DNA from: Amphritea atlantica
GTDB taxonomy: Bacteria > Pseudomonadota > Gammaproteobacteria > Pseudomonadales > Balneatricaceae
NCBI GenBank assembly: GCA_024397875.1
Contig: CP073344.1
Location: 1,975,001 to 2,039,000 of the forward strand
DNA length: 64,000 nucleotides
Direction: 5' to 3'
This document shows positions 38,386-46,644 of this stretch, one piece after another. Made by a program: the position numbers and the translations under genes. The notes under the pieces were generated by a model. The model had not been told where the DNA came from and did not search any database. It saw nothing but the letters and a program-made list of their open reading frames with translations. Numbering within the stretch: position 1 is the stretch's first letter; every line of letters starts with the position of its first letter.

Positions 38386-39138
38386 TTACCTCCCCCCCGC
38401 CAGATCGATACAACTTCCGGTCATGTACGAAGCACCATCCGACAGCAGCCAGGCAATCGCCTCGGCAACCTCTTCCGGCTTGCCGCCCCGCTGCATTGGA
38501 ATAGAACTTCTCAGCCGCTCAATCCGGTTGGGCTCGCCGCCGGCAGCATGCATCTCCGTATAGATAAACCCCGGACGGACACCGTTCACCCGGATCCCTT
38601 CAGCAGCAACTTCCGAAGCCAATCCCCGCGTCAGCGTGTCGATTGCACCCTTGGTGGCCGCATAATCGATATACTCCCCTGGCGACCCGGTACGTGCAGC
38701 AACAGAGGAGACATTAACAACAACCCCGCCATAACCGCCATGACGCGAAGACATACGCTTTACCGCCTCGCGACAGCAGAGAAAATATCCCGTTATATTA
38801 TTGATCAGCAGGTGATTGATCCTTTGCGCATCCATCTCATCCAGCCTGCACTGCGGCATCAGAATGCCGGCATTATTGACTAACGCAGTAATCCGCCCCA
38901 GGTCATGATCCACCCGATGAAAAAGTTCGTACACCTGACTTTCCTGAGACACATCGGCGGCAACAGCTATCGCGGTAATCCCTTCGCTATGTAGCTGTTC
39001 GACCACCGCTTCGGCGGCTGACCGGTTGTTTTGGTAGTTAACGCAGACGGCATACCCCAACCGTCCAAGTTTTAGCGCGGTTGCTGCACCGATCCCACGA
39101 CCAGAGCCGGTAATCAGCGCAACCTTATGAATATCCAA
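38386..39138 (-). CDS. ygfF: YgfF-like SDR oxidoreductase
   Basis: 250 residues. TGSGRGIG at 10-17, NNAGILMPQC, and the catalytic YAATK follow the SDR pattern. The segments TGYFLCCREAVKRM, GSPGEYIDYAATKGAIDTL and GFIYTEMHAAGGEP closely follow E. coli YgfF, a predicted sugar dehydrogenase. The start is TTG 39138 with GGAGG 7 bases upstream; the open frame to 39255 has no support. The MFS gene follows on the same strand. Confidence 0.85.
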   Translation of the reverse strand: MDIHKVALITGSGRGIGAATALKLGRLGYAVCVNYQNNRSAAEAVVEQLHSEGITAIAVAADVSQESQVYELFHRVDHDLGRITALVNNAGILMPQCRLDEMDAQRINHLLINNITGYFLCCREAVKRMSSRHGGYGGVVVNVSSVAARTGSPGEYIDYAATKGAIDTLTRGLASEVAAEGIRVNGVRPGFIYTEMHAAGGEPNRIERLRSSIPMQRGGKPEEVAEAIAWLLSDGASYMTGSCIDLAGGR

Positions 39139-39342
39139 TGGCGGCCTCCAGCTGTTATTTTTATAGAGGAATATTATTGAGTTACTTCTATCCAGCCACC
39201 ATATAAGCATATAGCAAGAATCCGGTTTTCGCCGTATGCGGCTAATCGAAAGCAACGAAAAGAAACGACGGTCCGGGCCTGAAAGAGAAAAATAGGACCG
39301 GTCAAAATGTAGCGGGTTATTACAAATCTGTGTACTATCCCT

Positions 39343-39437
39343 GTTCCAGAATCAGGCAGATATATAGGGCGGTTTACCGCTTTATCATTTGCCAGAACTG
39401 CACTGCCATCATCAGGCAAACGCTGACATTCTGGAAC
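39343..39437 (+). ncRNA. candidate structured leader RNA of purC (three-way junction)
   Basis: The DNA can fold into a closed three-helix element 40 bases before purC. P1: GTTCCAGAAT 39343-39352 with ATTCTGGAAC 39428-39437, 10 perfect pairs, plus CAG/CTG inside. P2: 39364-39372 with 39377-39385, 9 pairs including two G-U, TTTA loop. P3: TTTGCC 39388-39393 with GGCAAA 39415-39420. A TACTAT hexamer at 39333-39338 could be a -10 that starts transcription at the foot of P1. It does not match the guanine/adenine riboswitch core as I know it. This is a prediction by eye. Confidence 0.4.
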
Positions 39438-39477
39438 GTTATTATTAATCGATTTTAGAAATACAGGACAGTTTGCA

Positions 39478-40581
39478 ATGAGTCTTGCTGAAAAGGTGTT
39501 GGCAGTAAATAATGATCTGCCGATCCGTACCGACCTGCCGGTACACAGTGGTAAAGTACGTTCCGTTTACTGGCTTACCGAAGCCGACAGTCGCCGCCTG
39601 ATCAATGAAAAAGGTTATGATGTCGCTGAAGATGCGCCACTGGCGATCATGGTCATCAGTGATCGCATATCTGCATTCGAATGCATCTGGCATGGCGAAG
39701 GCGGCATGAACGGCGTACCCGGTAAAGGTGCTGCTCTGAATGCCATCTCTAATCACTGGTTCAAACTGTTCCGTGAAAACGGCCTGGCTGATAGCCATAT
39801 TCTGGATATTCCACATCCATTTGTCTGGATCGTACAGAAAGCCAAACCGGTTATGATCGAAGCGATCTGCCGTCAGTACATCACCGGCTCTATGTGGCGC
39901 GCCTACGCTAAGGGTGAGCGTGAATTCTGTGGTATTAAGATTGCTGATGGACTGCAGAAAGACCAGAAACTGCCTGAACTGCTGATTACTCCGTCAACCA
40001 AGGGAATTCTCAAAGATATTCCGGGTGTCCCCGAAGTTGATGATGTGAATATCACCCGTGATGACATTATTAACAATCACGAAGCGTTCCAGTTCCGCAG
40101 CAAAGAAGATATCGCCGTTTACGAGAAACTCCTCAAAGAGGGTTTTGATGTCATCAGTGCAGAGCTTGAAAAGATCGATCAGGTTTTCGTCGATACTAAA
40201 TTTGAGTTTGGCTATGTAACCGATGCTTCGGGTACTGAAAAACTGATCTACATGGACGAAGTCGGCACACCGGATTCATCCCGTATCTGGGATGGCCCTT
40301 CCTACCGTGAAGGCAAGGTTGTCGAAAACTCCAAAGAGGTATTCCGTCAGGAGCTGTTGAACTTCTTCCCTGATCCCGACATTCTGATCAACAAAGATCG
40401 TATGGAGGAGCGCTACGCACTGGCGAAAGACAATGCCCTTCCTGCAGCCCTGTTACAGAAAGTATCTGACACCTATGTCGGCATTGCTGAAAAGATTATC
40501 GGCGAGAAGCTTACACTGTCTGATAATCCAAAAGCAGAAATCATCGAGATCCTTCGTAACGATTACGGACTGATCGACTGA
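39478..40581 (+). CDS. purC: phosphoribosylaminoimidazole-succinocarboxamide synthase PurC (long form)
   Basis: 367-residue SAICAR synthetase, which joins aspartate to CAIR in purine synthesis. [11 protein letters not shown] opens the ATP-binding fold, [11 protein letters not shown] and [16 protein letters not shown] are substrate-binding segments, and [14 protein letters not shown] is the conserved late motif. It is the long form found in many marine gammaproteobacteria, not the 237-residue E. coli form. The 339-base upstream region holds the candidate structured leader. A strong terminator follows. Confidence 0.95.
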   Translation: MSLAEKVLAVNNDLPIRTDLPVHSGKVRSVYWLTEADSRRLINEKGYDVAEDAPLAIMVISDRISAFECIWHGEGGMNGVPGKGAALNAISNHWFKLFRENGLADSHILDIPHPFVWIVQKAKPVMIEAICRQYITGSMWRAYAKGEREFCGIKIADGLQKDQKLPELLITPSTKGILKDIPGVPEVDDVNITRDDIINNHEAFQFRSKEDIAVYEKLLKEGFDVISAELEKIDQVFVDTKFEFGYVTDASGTEKLIYMDEVGTPDSSRIWDGPSYREGKVVENSKEVFRQELLNFFPDPDILINKDRMEERYALAKDNALPAALLQKVSDTYVGIAEKIIGEKLTLSDNPKAEIIEILRNDYGLID

Positions 40582-40606
40582 CAGCCGATCTGCTGACCTG
40601 TTTCGC

Positions 40607-40640
40607 AAAAACGCCGTATATCGTTATACGGCGTTTTTTT
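40607..40640. terminator. bidirectional terminator between purC and the CPXCG gene
   Basis: AACGCCGTATA and TATACGGCGTT arms around TCGT are followed by TTTTTTT on the plus strand and by a shorter T-run on the minus strand, which suits the two convergent genes. Confidence 0.88.
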
Positions 40641-40830
40641 ATGCCTCATTTTCATCCCTCAGACTGACAACCGCTTCAGCACCGTCAACTTTAAGATCAA
40701 CGGATATCGGCTTACAGCACACCTGACAATCCTCAAAATACTGCTGATCTCCGGCGGTACAGTCCACTAACAACTCAATCGGTTCTCCACAATAGGGACA
40801 GCTTCGTGAAATAGTTTCCAGACTTTGCAT
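40639..40830 (-). CDS. CPXCG-motif cysteine-rich small protein
   Basis: 63 residues with CPYCGEPI and CQVCCKPI, two paired-cysteine knuckles that would bind one zinc ion. It matches the Cys-rich CPXCG family common in gammaproteobacteria. Function unknown. Its stop codon touches the purC terminator. Confidence 0.85.
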   Translation of the reverse strand: MQSLETISRSCPYCGEPIELLVDCTAGDQQYFEDCQVCCKPISVDLKVDGAEAVVSLRDENEA

Positions 40831-41045
40831 GATCGGCTCCTCACTTACAAAAGCGTATTGGCCACAGGCCCTCTTTTATCATCTGCAGCAGACCTTAAAA
40901 GGCTATACATCCGGACTAAAACGTTCTGACTATCAGTCCTCGGCTCCCTGCAATATAATTGCATCTCTCAGCTTAGTCCGGTTTTCCCGATCACGCTGAC
41001 CTGGGATGATCTCGTTTACTGACTTTTTGTTTTCATGGATGTGTT

Positions 41046-41657
41046 ATGACCTTTACTGCCTGGCTTTCTTTGTTTGCCGTCTGCTGCCTGGGTGCGATGT
41101 CACCCGGCCCCAGCTTAGCCGTGGTACTCAAACAGACCGTTACCAATACTCGCAGCCACGGCCTGGCTGCCAGTTGGTTTCATGCCGCCGGAGTAGGCCT
41201 GTGGGCCTTTGCAACGATCTCAGGATTAGCCATTCTTGTGGCAGAATCGGAAGTGGCTTTCCGGGCCATCACCTGGCTTGGCGCGGGCTATCTGGCCTGG
41301 ATCGGGGTAAAAGCATTACGCGCCGGAAAAGCGTCCGCTTTCAGAGTAAACACAGGCAAAAACGTCTCTGTATTAACGGCGGGTATAGAAGGGGCAGCGA
41401 TCTCAATACTGAATCCCAAGCTGGCAGTCTTCTTTATCGCCCTCTTTTCACAATTTGTCAGTCCGGATGCAACCCTGTCGGATCAGCTACTTATGACCGC
41501 GACCGCGGCACTGGTAGACGGTCTCTGGTACAGCATGGTGGTGTTCCTGCTATCCCATGGACCGGTGCTGAAAACCCTGCAAAACCGTAGTCAGCTGGTA
41601 AATCGCCTCACCGGAGGCATTCTCATTATACTGGCGGCAAGAGTAGTCACACTGTAA
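41046..41657 (+). CDS. LysE/RhtB family amino-acid exporter
   Basis: 203 residues, about six hydrophobic helices. The N-terminal MSPGPSLAVVLKQTVTNTRSHGL is the LysE/RhtB signature (PGP near residue 20), and ISILNPKLAVFFIALFSQFV is the second conserved segment. It probably exports an amino acid such as homoserine, threonine or leucine; the exact one is unknown. Convergent with the GFA gene. Confidence 0.88.
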   Translation: MTFTAWLSLFAVCCLGAMSPGPSLAVVLKQTVTNTRSHGLAASWFHAAGVGLWAFATISGLAILVAESEVAFRAITWLGAGYLAWIGVKALRAGKASAFRVNTGKNVSVLTAGIEGAAISILNPKLAVFFIALFSQFVSPDATLSDQLLMTATAALVDGLWYSMVVFLLSHGPVLKTLQNRSQLVNRLTGGILIILAARVVTL

Positions 41658-41668
41658 ATGTCGAACAC

Positions 41669-42103
41669 TCAGACCTGATCAGCAAAATAGGCAAAAATCT
41701 GCGCTTCAGTCATCTCTGCTGTTTCATTAGCAAAGCAGTAATACCCCGGGCGTTTATCGCTGAAGTACTGCATGCTCATCTCCAGGTTTTCCAGATCTGG
41801 GAACAAGCCTACCGGCATATTGTAGCTACCGGTCTTTTTAAGGCGATAATACAGATGGGTGCCGCAGTTAGAACAAAAGCCCCGTGACGCCCAGGCAGAC
41901 GAGTCATACTCTTTCACCGACTCTGCACCCTCAAACTTAACAGTGGTACCGCACTGTAGCGCAAACAGAGGCCCGCCACCCCACTGCCGACAACTGTCAC
42001 AGTGACAGACAGTAAACTTAGGGTTGATCTCAGCCACTTCGATTTTCACACTGCCACAAACGCAGCTAGCCCTGTTAATTTCTGAACCGGTCATACATAT
42101 CAT
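41669..42103 (-). CDS. GFA family zinc protein
   Basis: 144 residues of the GFA (glutathione-dependent formaldehyde-activating) fold. The pattern CVCGSVK, CHCDSCRQWGG and FCSNCGTHLYY supplies the cysteines for two zinc sites. Activity is uncertain; most members have no proven role. It lies 9 bases after a second GFA gene on the same strand. Confidence 0.85.
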   Translation of the reverse strand: MICMTGSEINRASCVCGSVKIEVAEINPKFTVCHCDSCRQWGGGPLFALQCGTTVKFEGAESVKEYDSSAWASRGFCSNCGTHLYYRLKKTGSYNMPVGLFPDLENLEMSMQYFSDKRPGYYCFANETAEMTEAQIFAYFADQV

Positions 42104-42112
42104 TCCATGACT

Positions 42113-42595
42113 TTACTTAATAACCCGCTGATGCCACTGAGCAAGCGACTCTTGCGGGTATTCATCAAACAGACTGTCCGCAGGCGCCTTAGAGACGTTA
42201 ACCCATGAAGCCTTTGATCCCAGCATCATATGGGTGCGTTCCGGTGGTATGGGCAGCTCCGTATCAATAGCGGAGGCAAACGGGTGCACCTGTTCCGGCC
42301 ACCTTGGATCCCATAGCCAGAGCGCACTACCGCACCGTTTACAAAAATGCCGTTGCCCGGGACTTTCCTTCTTACCTCCGGTTTCAGGGTCATTAATGAT
42401 CGCATGGTAGACACTGACCTGTTCCTCCCCTTCAACCTCAAGTGTTGCGTAATCCGCACCCAGATTAATCGCATAGCCGCCCCCGCCCGCCGTCTTTCGA
42501 CAGATAGAGCAATAGCACTGATTAAATGGATAGGGCTGACTGGATTCAACGGTAAAGTGGACGCTACCGCAATGACATGAACCTTCGAGCTGCAT
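42113..42595 (-). CDS. GFA family zinc protein
   Basis: 160 residues with SCHCGSVHF, CYCSICRKTAGGGG and FCKRCGSALWLWD, the same zinc-ligand layout as its neighbour but diverged in sequence. The two genes form an operon of paralogues at the edge of the integron region. No attC site separates or follows them, so I do not count them as cassettes. Confidence 0.85.
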   Translation of the reverse strand: MQLEGSCHCGSVHFTVESSQPYPFNQCYCSICRKTAGGGGYAINLGADYATLEVEGEEQVSVYHAIINDPETGGKKESPGQRHFCKRCGSALWLWDPRWPEQVHPFASAIDTELPIPPERTHMMLGSKASWVNVSKAPADSLFDEYPQESLAQWHQRVIK

Positions 42596-42888
42596 AACTC
42601 ACACTCCCAATGTTTGTGGTATAGGCATTCCCAAATTAACGAACGCAGCGTCAGCACTCTACAGCGTACGCCAATAGCAACGACGGCAAGCACCACCCAG
42701 GTTTATTAGGTTTGACTCCCGATTAACTGTAGCCTTAATTGGACTTAATTTCCTATGGCATTGGAATGGTGACGTTGAGAGCGCAGGAAAGGACTTAAAT
42801 AGGAAAAGTCGTTTCGATCATGCCTACATACAGTAAATGAGTTTGCCCCCTGTATTCGTTACGTGTAAGCCTACACTTTTATATTGAT
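42596..42888. other. spacer between the GFA operon and the phzF-like gene
   Basis: No gene is seen. This is where the attC of the phzF-like gene should be if it were an ordinary cassette. I find only weak core-like strings (ATTAAC near 42637, TTATTAGG near 42704) without the internal dyad of an attC. Confidence 0.5.
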
Positions 42889-43674
42889 TCAAATGGTAAT
42901 TGTCCCTTCCAGAAACGTTATTGCTCGTCCCGATATGAAAACTCTGTCTCCCAAATCTTCACATTGAAGTTTTCCCACTCTGGATGAAAGCTGCAGTGCC
43001 GACATAGACTTCTTACCTAACTTTTGGCTCCAGTATGGAATAAGTGAACAATGTGCGGAACCTGTAACGGGGTCTTCAAATATACTTGCCTGAGGAGTGA
43101 AAAAACGAGAAACGAAATCAACGTCGTTACCCCTGGCGGTTATGATCACTCCGCCAGGATCCAAATTGATCTGATCCAGGATCCCCTGATCAGGAGCAAT
43201 CTTCCTAATTATTTCCTCATTTTCAAATACCAACACATAGTCTCGTGATTTCAATATTTCGACAGGCTTCACTTGAAAAGCATCTAATATAACCTGAGGC
43301 GCATCTGTTGGAGTCGGTTTTCGGGACGGAAAATCGAGCGTTAAAAAGTCGCCCTCGACCTTTACAGTCAACAGCCCACTTCGAGAATGAAAATTCACCG
43401 ATGATCGTTGAGGCGCTAAATGCCTAACGATTACATGAGCCGCTGCTAATGTAGCGTGGCCACATAAATCCATTTCAATTTCCGGTGTAAACCAACGAAT
43501 TTCAAAATCATCATTTTTAGGAATAAAAAATACTGTTTCCGCAACACAATTTTCAAGTGCAATACTTTGCATCGTTTCATCAGGCAACCAATGTTCAAGA
43601 GGACATACCGCTGCTGGATTACCCCCGAAAACTATGTCTGTGAATGCATCAACCTGGAACATGCTCAATTTCAT
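42889..43674 (-). CDS. PhzF family isomerase/epimerase-like protein
   Basis: 261 residues with the two-lobed PhzF/diaminopimelate-epimerase-like fold. FQVDAFTDIVFGGNPAAVC is the N-terminal signature, CVAETVFF carries the Glu region, and FFTPQASIFEDPVTGSAHCSLIPYW is the C-terminal signature. No other phenazine genes are near, so the substrate is unknown. It starts 22 bases beyond the last attC core with a TGAGGTAG ribosome site, in the position of a twelfth cassette, but it lacks an attC. Confidence 0.85.
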   Translation of the reverse strand: MKLSMFQVDAFTDIVFGGNPAAVCPLEHWLPDETMQSIALENCVAETVFFIPKNDDFEIRWFTPEIEMDLCGHATLAAAHVIVRHLAPQRSSVNFHSRSGLLTVKVEGDFLTLDFPSRKPTPTDAPQVILDAFQVKPVEILKSRDYVLVFENEEIIRKIAPDQGILDQINLDPGGVIITARGNDVDFVSRFFTPQASIFEDPVTGSAHCSLIPYWSQKLGKKSMSALQLSSRVGKLQCEDLGDRVFISGRAITFLEGTITI

Positions 43675-43874
43675 TTTCTACCTCAGAATATCATTGAGCT
43701 AACGCCCGCCTCAACTGCCGTAGGCTACTGGCGCCTTTTGTGCGGTTTTTTGCACAAAAGATGACAGTGGCCGGAGGTCAGATTGCAGGCGCTTGATACT
43801 CATAGAGCCTTCTCCCCCCAGCTTACCGTTTTCACACTAAGCTGGAAGGCGACCAAACCAAAAGGAGAAGACCC

Positions 43875-44918
43875 ATGAGATTTTACACTGATAATCATCC
43901 TTTTTACTGCGGTATCGACCTGCATGCACGTTCCCTGTACGTCTGTATTTTAGATGATGATGGGCAAACTGCGCTTCATAAAGAGATCAAAGCCAGACCA
44001 GAACCCCTGTTAGACCTGCTGACACCCTACCTCGGTAATGTGGTTGTCGGTGTCGAATGCATGCATTGCTGGTACTGGATTTCAGATTTCTGCCATGAAC
44101 ATAACATCGATTTTATCCTGGGTCACGCCCTGTATATGAAAGCGATCCATGGGGGTAAAGCCAAGAACGATCGGATCGATTCCTACAAAATTGCACATCT
44201 TATCCGGGGAGGAAACTTCCCCTTAGCCTATGTCTATCCTGCTGAGATGAGGGCAACCCGCGACCTGCTCCGCCGACGAACTCGGGTTGTACAACACGGT
44301 GCCGATCTGAAAGCCCATGTTAAAAACACGACCAGCCAGTACAACCTGCCACCGAACAACCTGAATCTACGCTATCCCAGTGCTCGAGAGCAGATGAGGC
44401 ATACGTTCTCTGATGAGTCCGTGCAGAAAAGTATCGATCTGGATCTTAACATTATCGATTTTTACCATCGGCAGCTCAGCTCTATCGAGTGCTATATCGA
44501 AAAACACGCCAAACATCACAATGGCCGGGATTATCATATTTTAACCAGCTTACCCGGCATGGGACGCATACTGGCACTCACGATCCTGTATGAGATTGGA
44601 GATATTACCCGCTTTGACAGTGTTCAGAAGTTTGCCTCTTACAGCCGATTGATCAAATGCCGGGCTGAGTCCGCCGGGAAGATTTACGGTACTCAGGGTA
44701 ATAAGATCGGTAACGCACACCTGAGATGGGCTTTTGGCGAAGTCGCCGTGGGTTATCTAAGAGGAAATGAGAAAGCACAGTCATATCTGGCCCGCTTACA
44801 TAAACGTATGGGTAAAGCGAAGGCGCTCACCGCCCTGGCCCATAAACTGGGGCGTTGTGTTTATTTTATGCTTAAAAACCAGCAGGTATTTGATGAACAA
44901 AAATTTTTAACCGGGTGA
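43875..44918 (+). CDS. IS110-family (IS1111 group) DEDD transposase
   Basis: 347 residues. The N-terminal RuvC-like DEDD domain shows Asp15 (CGIDLH), Glu61 (GVECMHCWYW), Asp99 and Asp102 (KNDRID). The C-terminal Transposase_20 domain shows LTSLPGMGRILALTILYEIGD and the SYSRLIKC...GNAHLRWA region that holds the catalytic serine. It is full length and intact, so the element may be active. It runs opposite to the cassettes. Confidence 0.95.
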   Translation: MRFYTDNHPFYCGIDLHARSLYVCILDDDGQTALHKEIKARPEPLLDLLTPYLGNVVVGVECMHCWYWISDFCHEHNIDFILGHALYMKAIHGGKAKNDRIDSYKIAHLIRGGNFPLAYVYPAEMRATRDLLRRRTRVVQHGADLKAHVKNTTSQYNLPPNNLNLRYPSAREQMRHTFSDESVQKSIDLDLNIIDFYHRQLSSIECYIEKHAKHHNGRDYHILTSLPGMGRILALTILYEIGDITRFDSVQKFASYSRLIKCRAESAGKIYGTQGNKIGNAHLRWAFGEVAVGYLRGNEKAQSYLARLHKRMGKAKALTALAHKLGRCVYFMLKNQQVFDEQKFLTG

Positions 44919-45359
44919 GTCACGCAGTGGAGTGAGCTGAAGACCTAACTGGAAATATCAGAGACCGTCGAAGATCGGGTAATCACTAAACAGAAGTATC
45001 GATCTTCTGGTCCGGGCACATTAGCCCCTGGCCTTGATTAGACGCTTCACTGGCGTGCATGAATAATCAGTAAAGCGGTTTGCACCTGAACTGAGCCTGA
45101 TACTAACTGGAAATCTATTCCACAGTTTTGAATAGCGCCTTTCTCAGGTTAACCGATGAATGTCTAGTACCCCCGCCTGCTTCAGGGACGATAAATAGGC
45201 TGGCACCCGTTGAGCACGGGGTAAGAGAGTCTCAATATGTGTTTGTTGCAAATTCGTTTTGGCAACCACGATGACAGACGAAGACAACTGGCTGACTGAT
45301 TTATTGAAAAGCACTGGCCGCTTCGCGGCCAGATAAGAGCGTTATTGTTTATTGACTTC
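44919..45359 (+). ncRNA. candidate seekRNA/bridge RNA region of the IS
   Basis: A 441-base tail without a gene between the transposase stop and the right inverted repeat. In the IS1111 group the guide RNA is encoded on this side. Hairpins are visible: GGGC/GCCC 45014-45027, CCCGT/ACGGG 45207-45220, CTGGCCGC/GCGGCCAG 45314-45332. Possible guides: GAGCC-TGATACT at 45093-45104 matches the IS ends; AGCGCCT 45134-45140 is complementary to the attC left flank AGGCGCT 43787-43793, and GTTA 45148-45151 matches the right flank. CTAACTGGAAAT occurs twice (44945-44956, 45102-45113). Matches are short and could be chance. Confidence 0.5.
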
Positions 45360-45385
45360 GGGAAGGCTCATATGTGTTAGGTGAT

Positions 45386-46483
45386 TTAGACAGATTCAAA
45401 CAGACCATTTTCCGTTTCTCGCACAAGAATCATGAAATCGATATATAGGGAGATCACTTCATCTTGCGCATTAACTCCCCAGAATGCCGGATAAGCACCG
45501 TCCCCGAAACCACTTGTGGATATAACGCAGTCGTCTTCATCTACCATTGATACTAATTCTGGCTTGCCGTTAAGGCACCATTCATTAAAGATCCGTTCTT
45601 TTTTGATACGGCTTAAACCCATGAGATTGCCGACATCGAAAATGGCTAAATTACCGGCATCTACACCATAAACACCATTGCCACTTGGCGTATTAGCCGC
45701 ATACCATTTAACAGGTTGCTCGCTATCATTAAACTTCACTCGAATACCAGCTACTCGATTATGTATTGTTACGGTTTCAACGGGATAATCCCCTGGGTTC
45801 ACTTTTCTTTGTAGAGGCTCAAAATCATAAATGTCATAGCCGAAATCTAAGATCCCGAGCACCCCAGAGGTGATTCGAAGCTTTCCGATACGCTCTAACT
45901 TAGCCATTCCTTCGTCTAAATTTGGAATATTGATGTTACGCTCTGCTTGAAAAAGTGTATTTTCATTGAGGTCAATATGATCTTCCCTGCCCATGAAAGG
46001 AGCATTAGAGATGCTCATAGAAAAGATGCCTGCATGTTTATCAGGATCAACAGCAGGGCTCTTTGGAGGATGAAAAAGAGTAGATATTGCTGTTATTTTC
46101 CAACCTTTCTCTGCGTCAAACTCAAGATCATAGACGTGATATTTTGATGACTTAAGCGCCTCTTCGTAAATCTCTGTGAATACGCTGGCAACATTGCCTT
46201 GAATATCGCATTCGGTGATTTTTTCTACATTAGGGTCGTGTTCGGCTTTCGAGCCAAATGAATTTCTAGACCCCGAGCTACTCCCAGCAGCAAAATGAGC
46301 CCCATCTACATCTGATATAAGGTCTCCCCAATACTCAAAATCTACATCATTGCCCATTTTTCTCTGGGCTTTAGACCATTGCTCATACCAGTGCGAGATG
46401 AACGCTTTGACCCTATCTTCAGGAGAATCAATCACATCATTGTATTTGCTTTTTTTCCTGAAGAAATCAATGATTTTTTTCAT
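45386..46483 (-). CDS. cassette 11: NTF2-like plus DUF4241 protein (immunity-type)
   Basis: 365 residues. Residues about 25-150 look like an NTF2-fold domain. Residues about 190-365 match DUF4241: SGVLGILDFGYD, YPVETVTIHNRVAGIRVKF, GVDAGNLAIFDV, CVISTSGFGDGAYPAFWGVN. DUF4241 proteins are predicted immunity proteins against polymorphic toxins. No toxin gene is adjacent. Its attC was split by the IS, so the cassette can no longer be excised normally at that end. Confidence 0.75.
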   Translation of the reverse strand: MKKIIDFFRKKSKYNDVIDSPEDRVKAFISHWYEQWSKAQRKMGNDVDFEYWGDLISDVDGAHFAAGSSSGSRNSFGSKAEHDPNVEKITECDIQGNVASVFTEIYEEALKSSKYHVYDLEFDAEKGWKITAISTLFHPPKSPAVDPDKHAGIFSMSISNAPFMGREDHIDLNENTLFQAERNINIPNLDEGMAKLERIGKLRITSGVLGILDFGYDIYDFEPLQRKVNPGDYPVETVTIHNRVAGIRVKFNDSEQPVKWYAANTPSGNGVYGVDAGNLAIFDVGNLMGLSRIKKERIFNEWCLNGKPELVSMVDEDDCVISTSGFGDGAYPAFWGVNAQDEVISLYIDFMILVRETENGLFESV

Positions 46484-46506
46484 GCTCGATTTCGAACTCC
46501 GATTTC

Positions 46507-46620
46507 ACCTAACGCCCGCAACATTGGCGCCGTGTAGTGGAGTAGTTTTGGTGGTACAAGCGAAGCGCCACCACCAAAACTGTGGAGCGAAACGGCGTCC
46601 AATGCTTGTGCTTGTTAAGC
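46507..46620 (-). other. attC10
   Basis: 114 bp, from ACCTAAC (46507-46513) to GTTAAGC (46614-46620). The interior forms a long dyad, with TAGTTTTGGTGGT opposite ACCACCAAAACT. It follows the PIN-repeat gene. Confidence 0.88.
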
Positions 46621-46644
46621 AAGCTTCAAAGCCATATGTAAGTT

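Larger units (their letters stand above)
43796..45376 (+). mobile_element. IS110-family element, IS1111 group, inserted in attC
   Basis: About 1.58 kb. Sub-terminal inverted repeats GAGCCTTCTCCC (43805-43816) and, inverted, GAGCCTTCCC (45360-45369) lie a few bases inside the ends, as in the IS1111 group. No target duplication is clear; a TG dinucleotide occurs at both edges, so each end is uncertain by 2 bases. It carries one transposase gene and a 0.44-kb non-coding tail. Insertion at the attC core matches the described IS1111-attC elements. Confidence 0.87.
43697..45382 (-). other. attC11, split by the IS element
   Basis: The left part 43697-43795 (AGCTAAC, CGCCCGCCTC ... GCAGGCGCTTG) is a full attC arm set. 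The matching outer core GTTAGGT is at 45376-45382, on the far side of the IS. Removing the IS restores GCGCTTGTTAGGT, the normal attC end. This attC belongs to the DUF4241 gene cassette. Confidence 0.85.

Noticed and set aside
39400..39440. PurR operator upstream of purC
   Set aside because: GGCAAACGCTGAC resembles only half of the PurR consensus; the other half is absent.
42637..42712. Possible attC downstream of the phzF-like gene
   Set aside because: Core-like strings are weak and the interior has no dyad symmetry.
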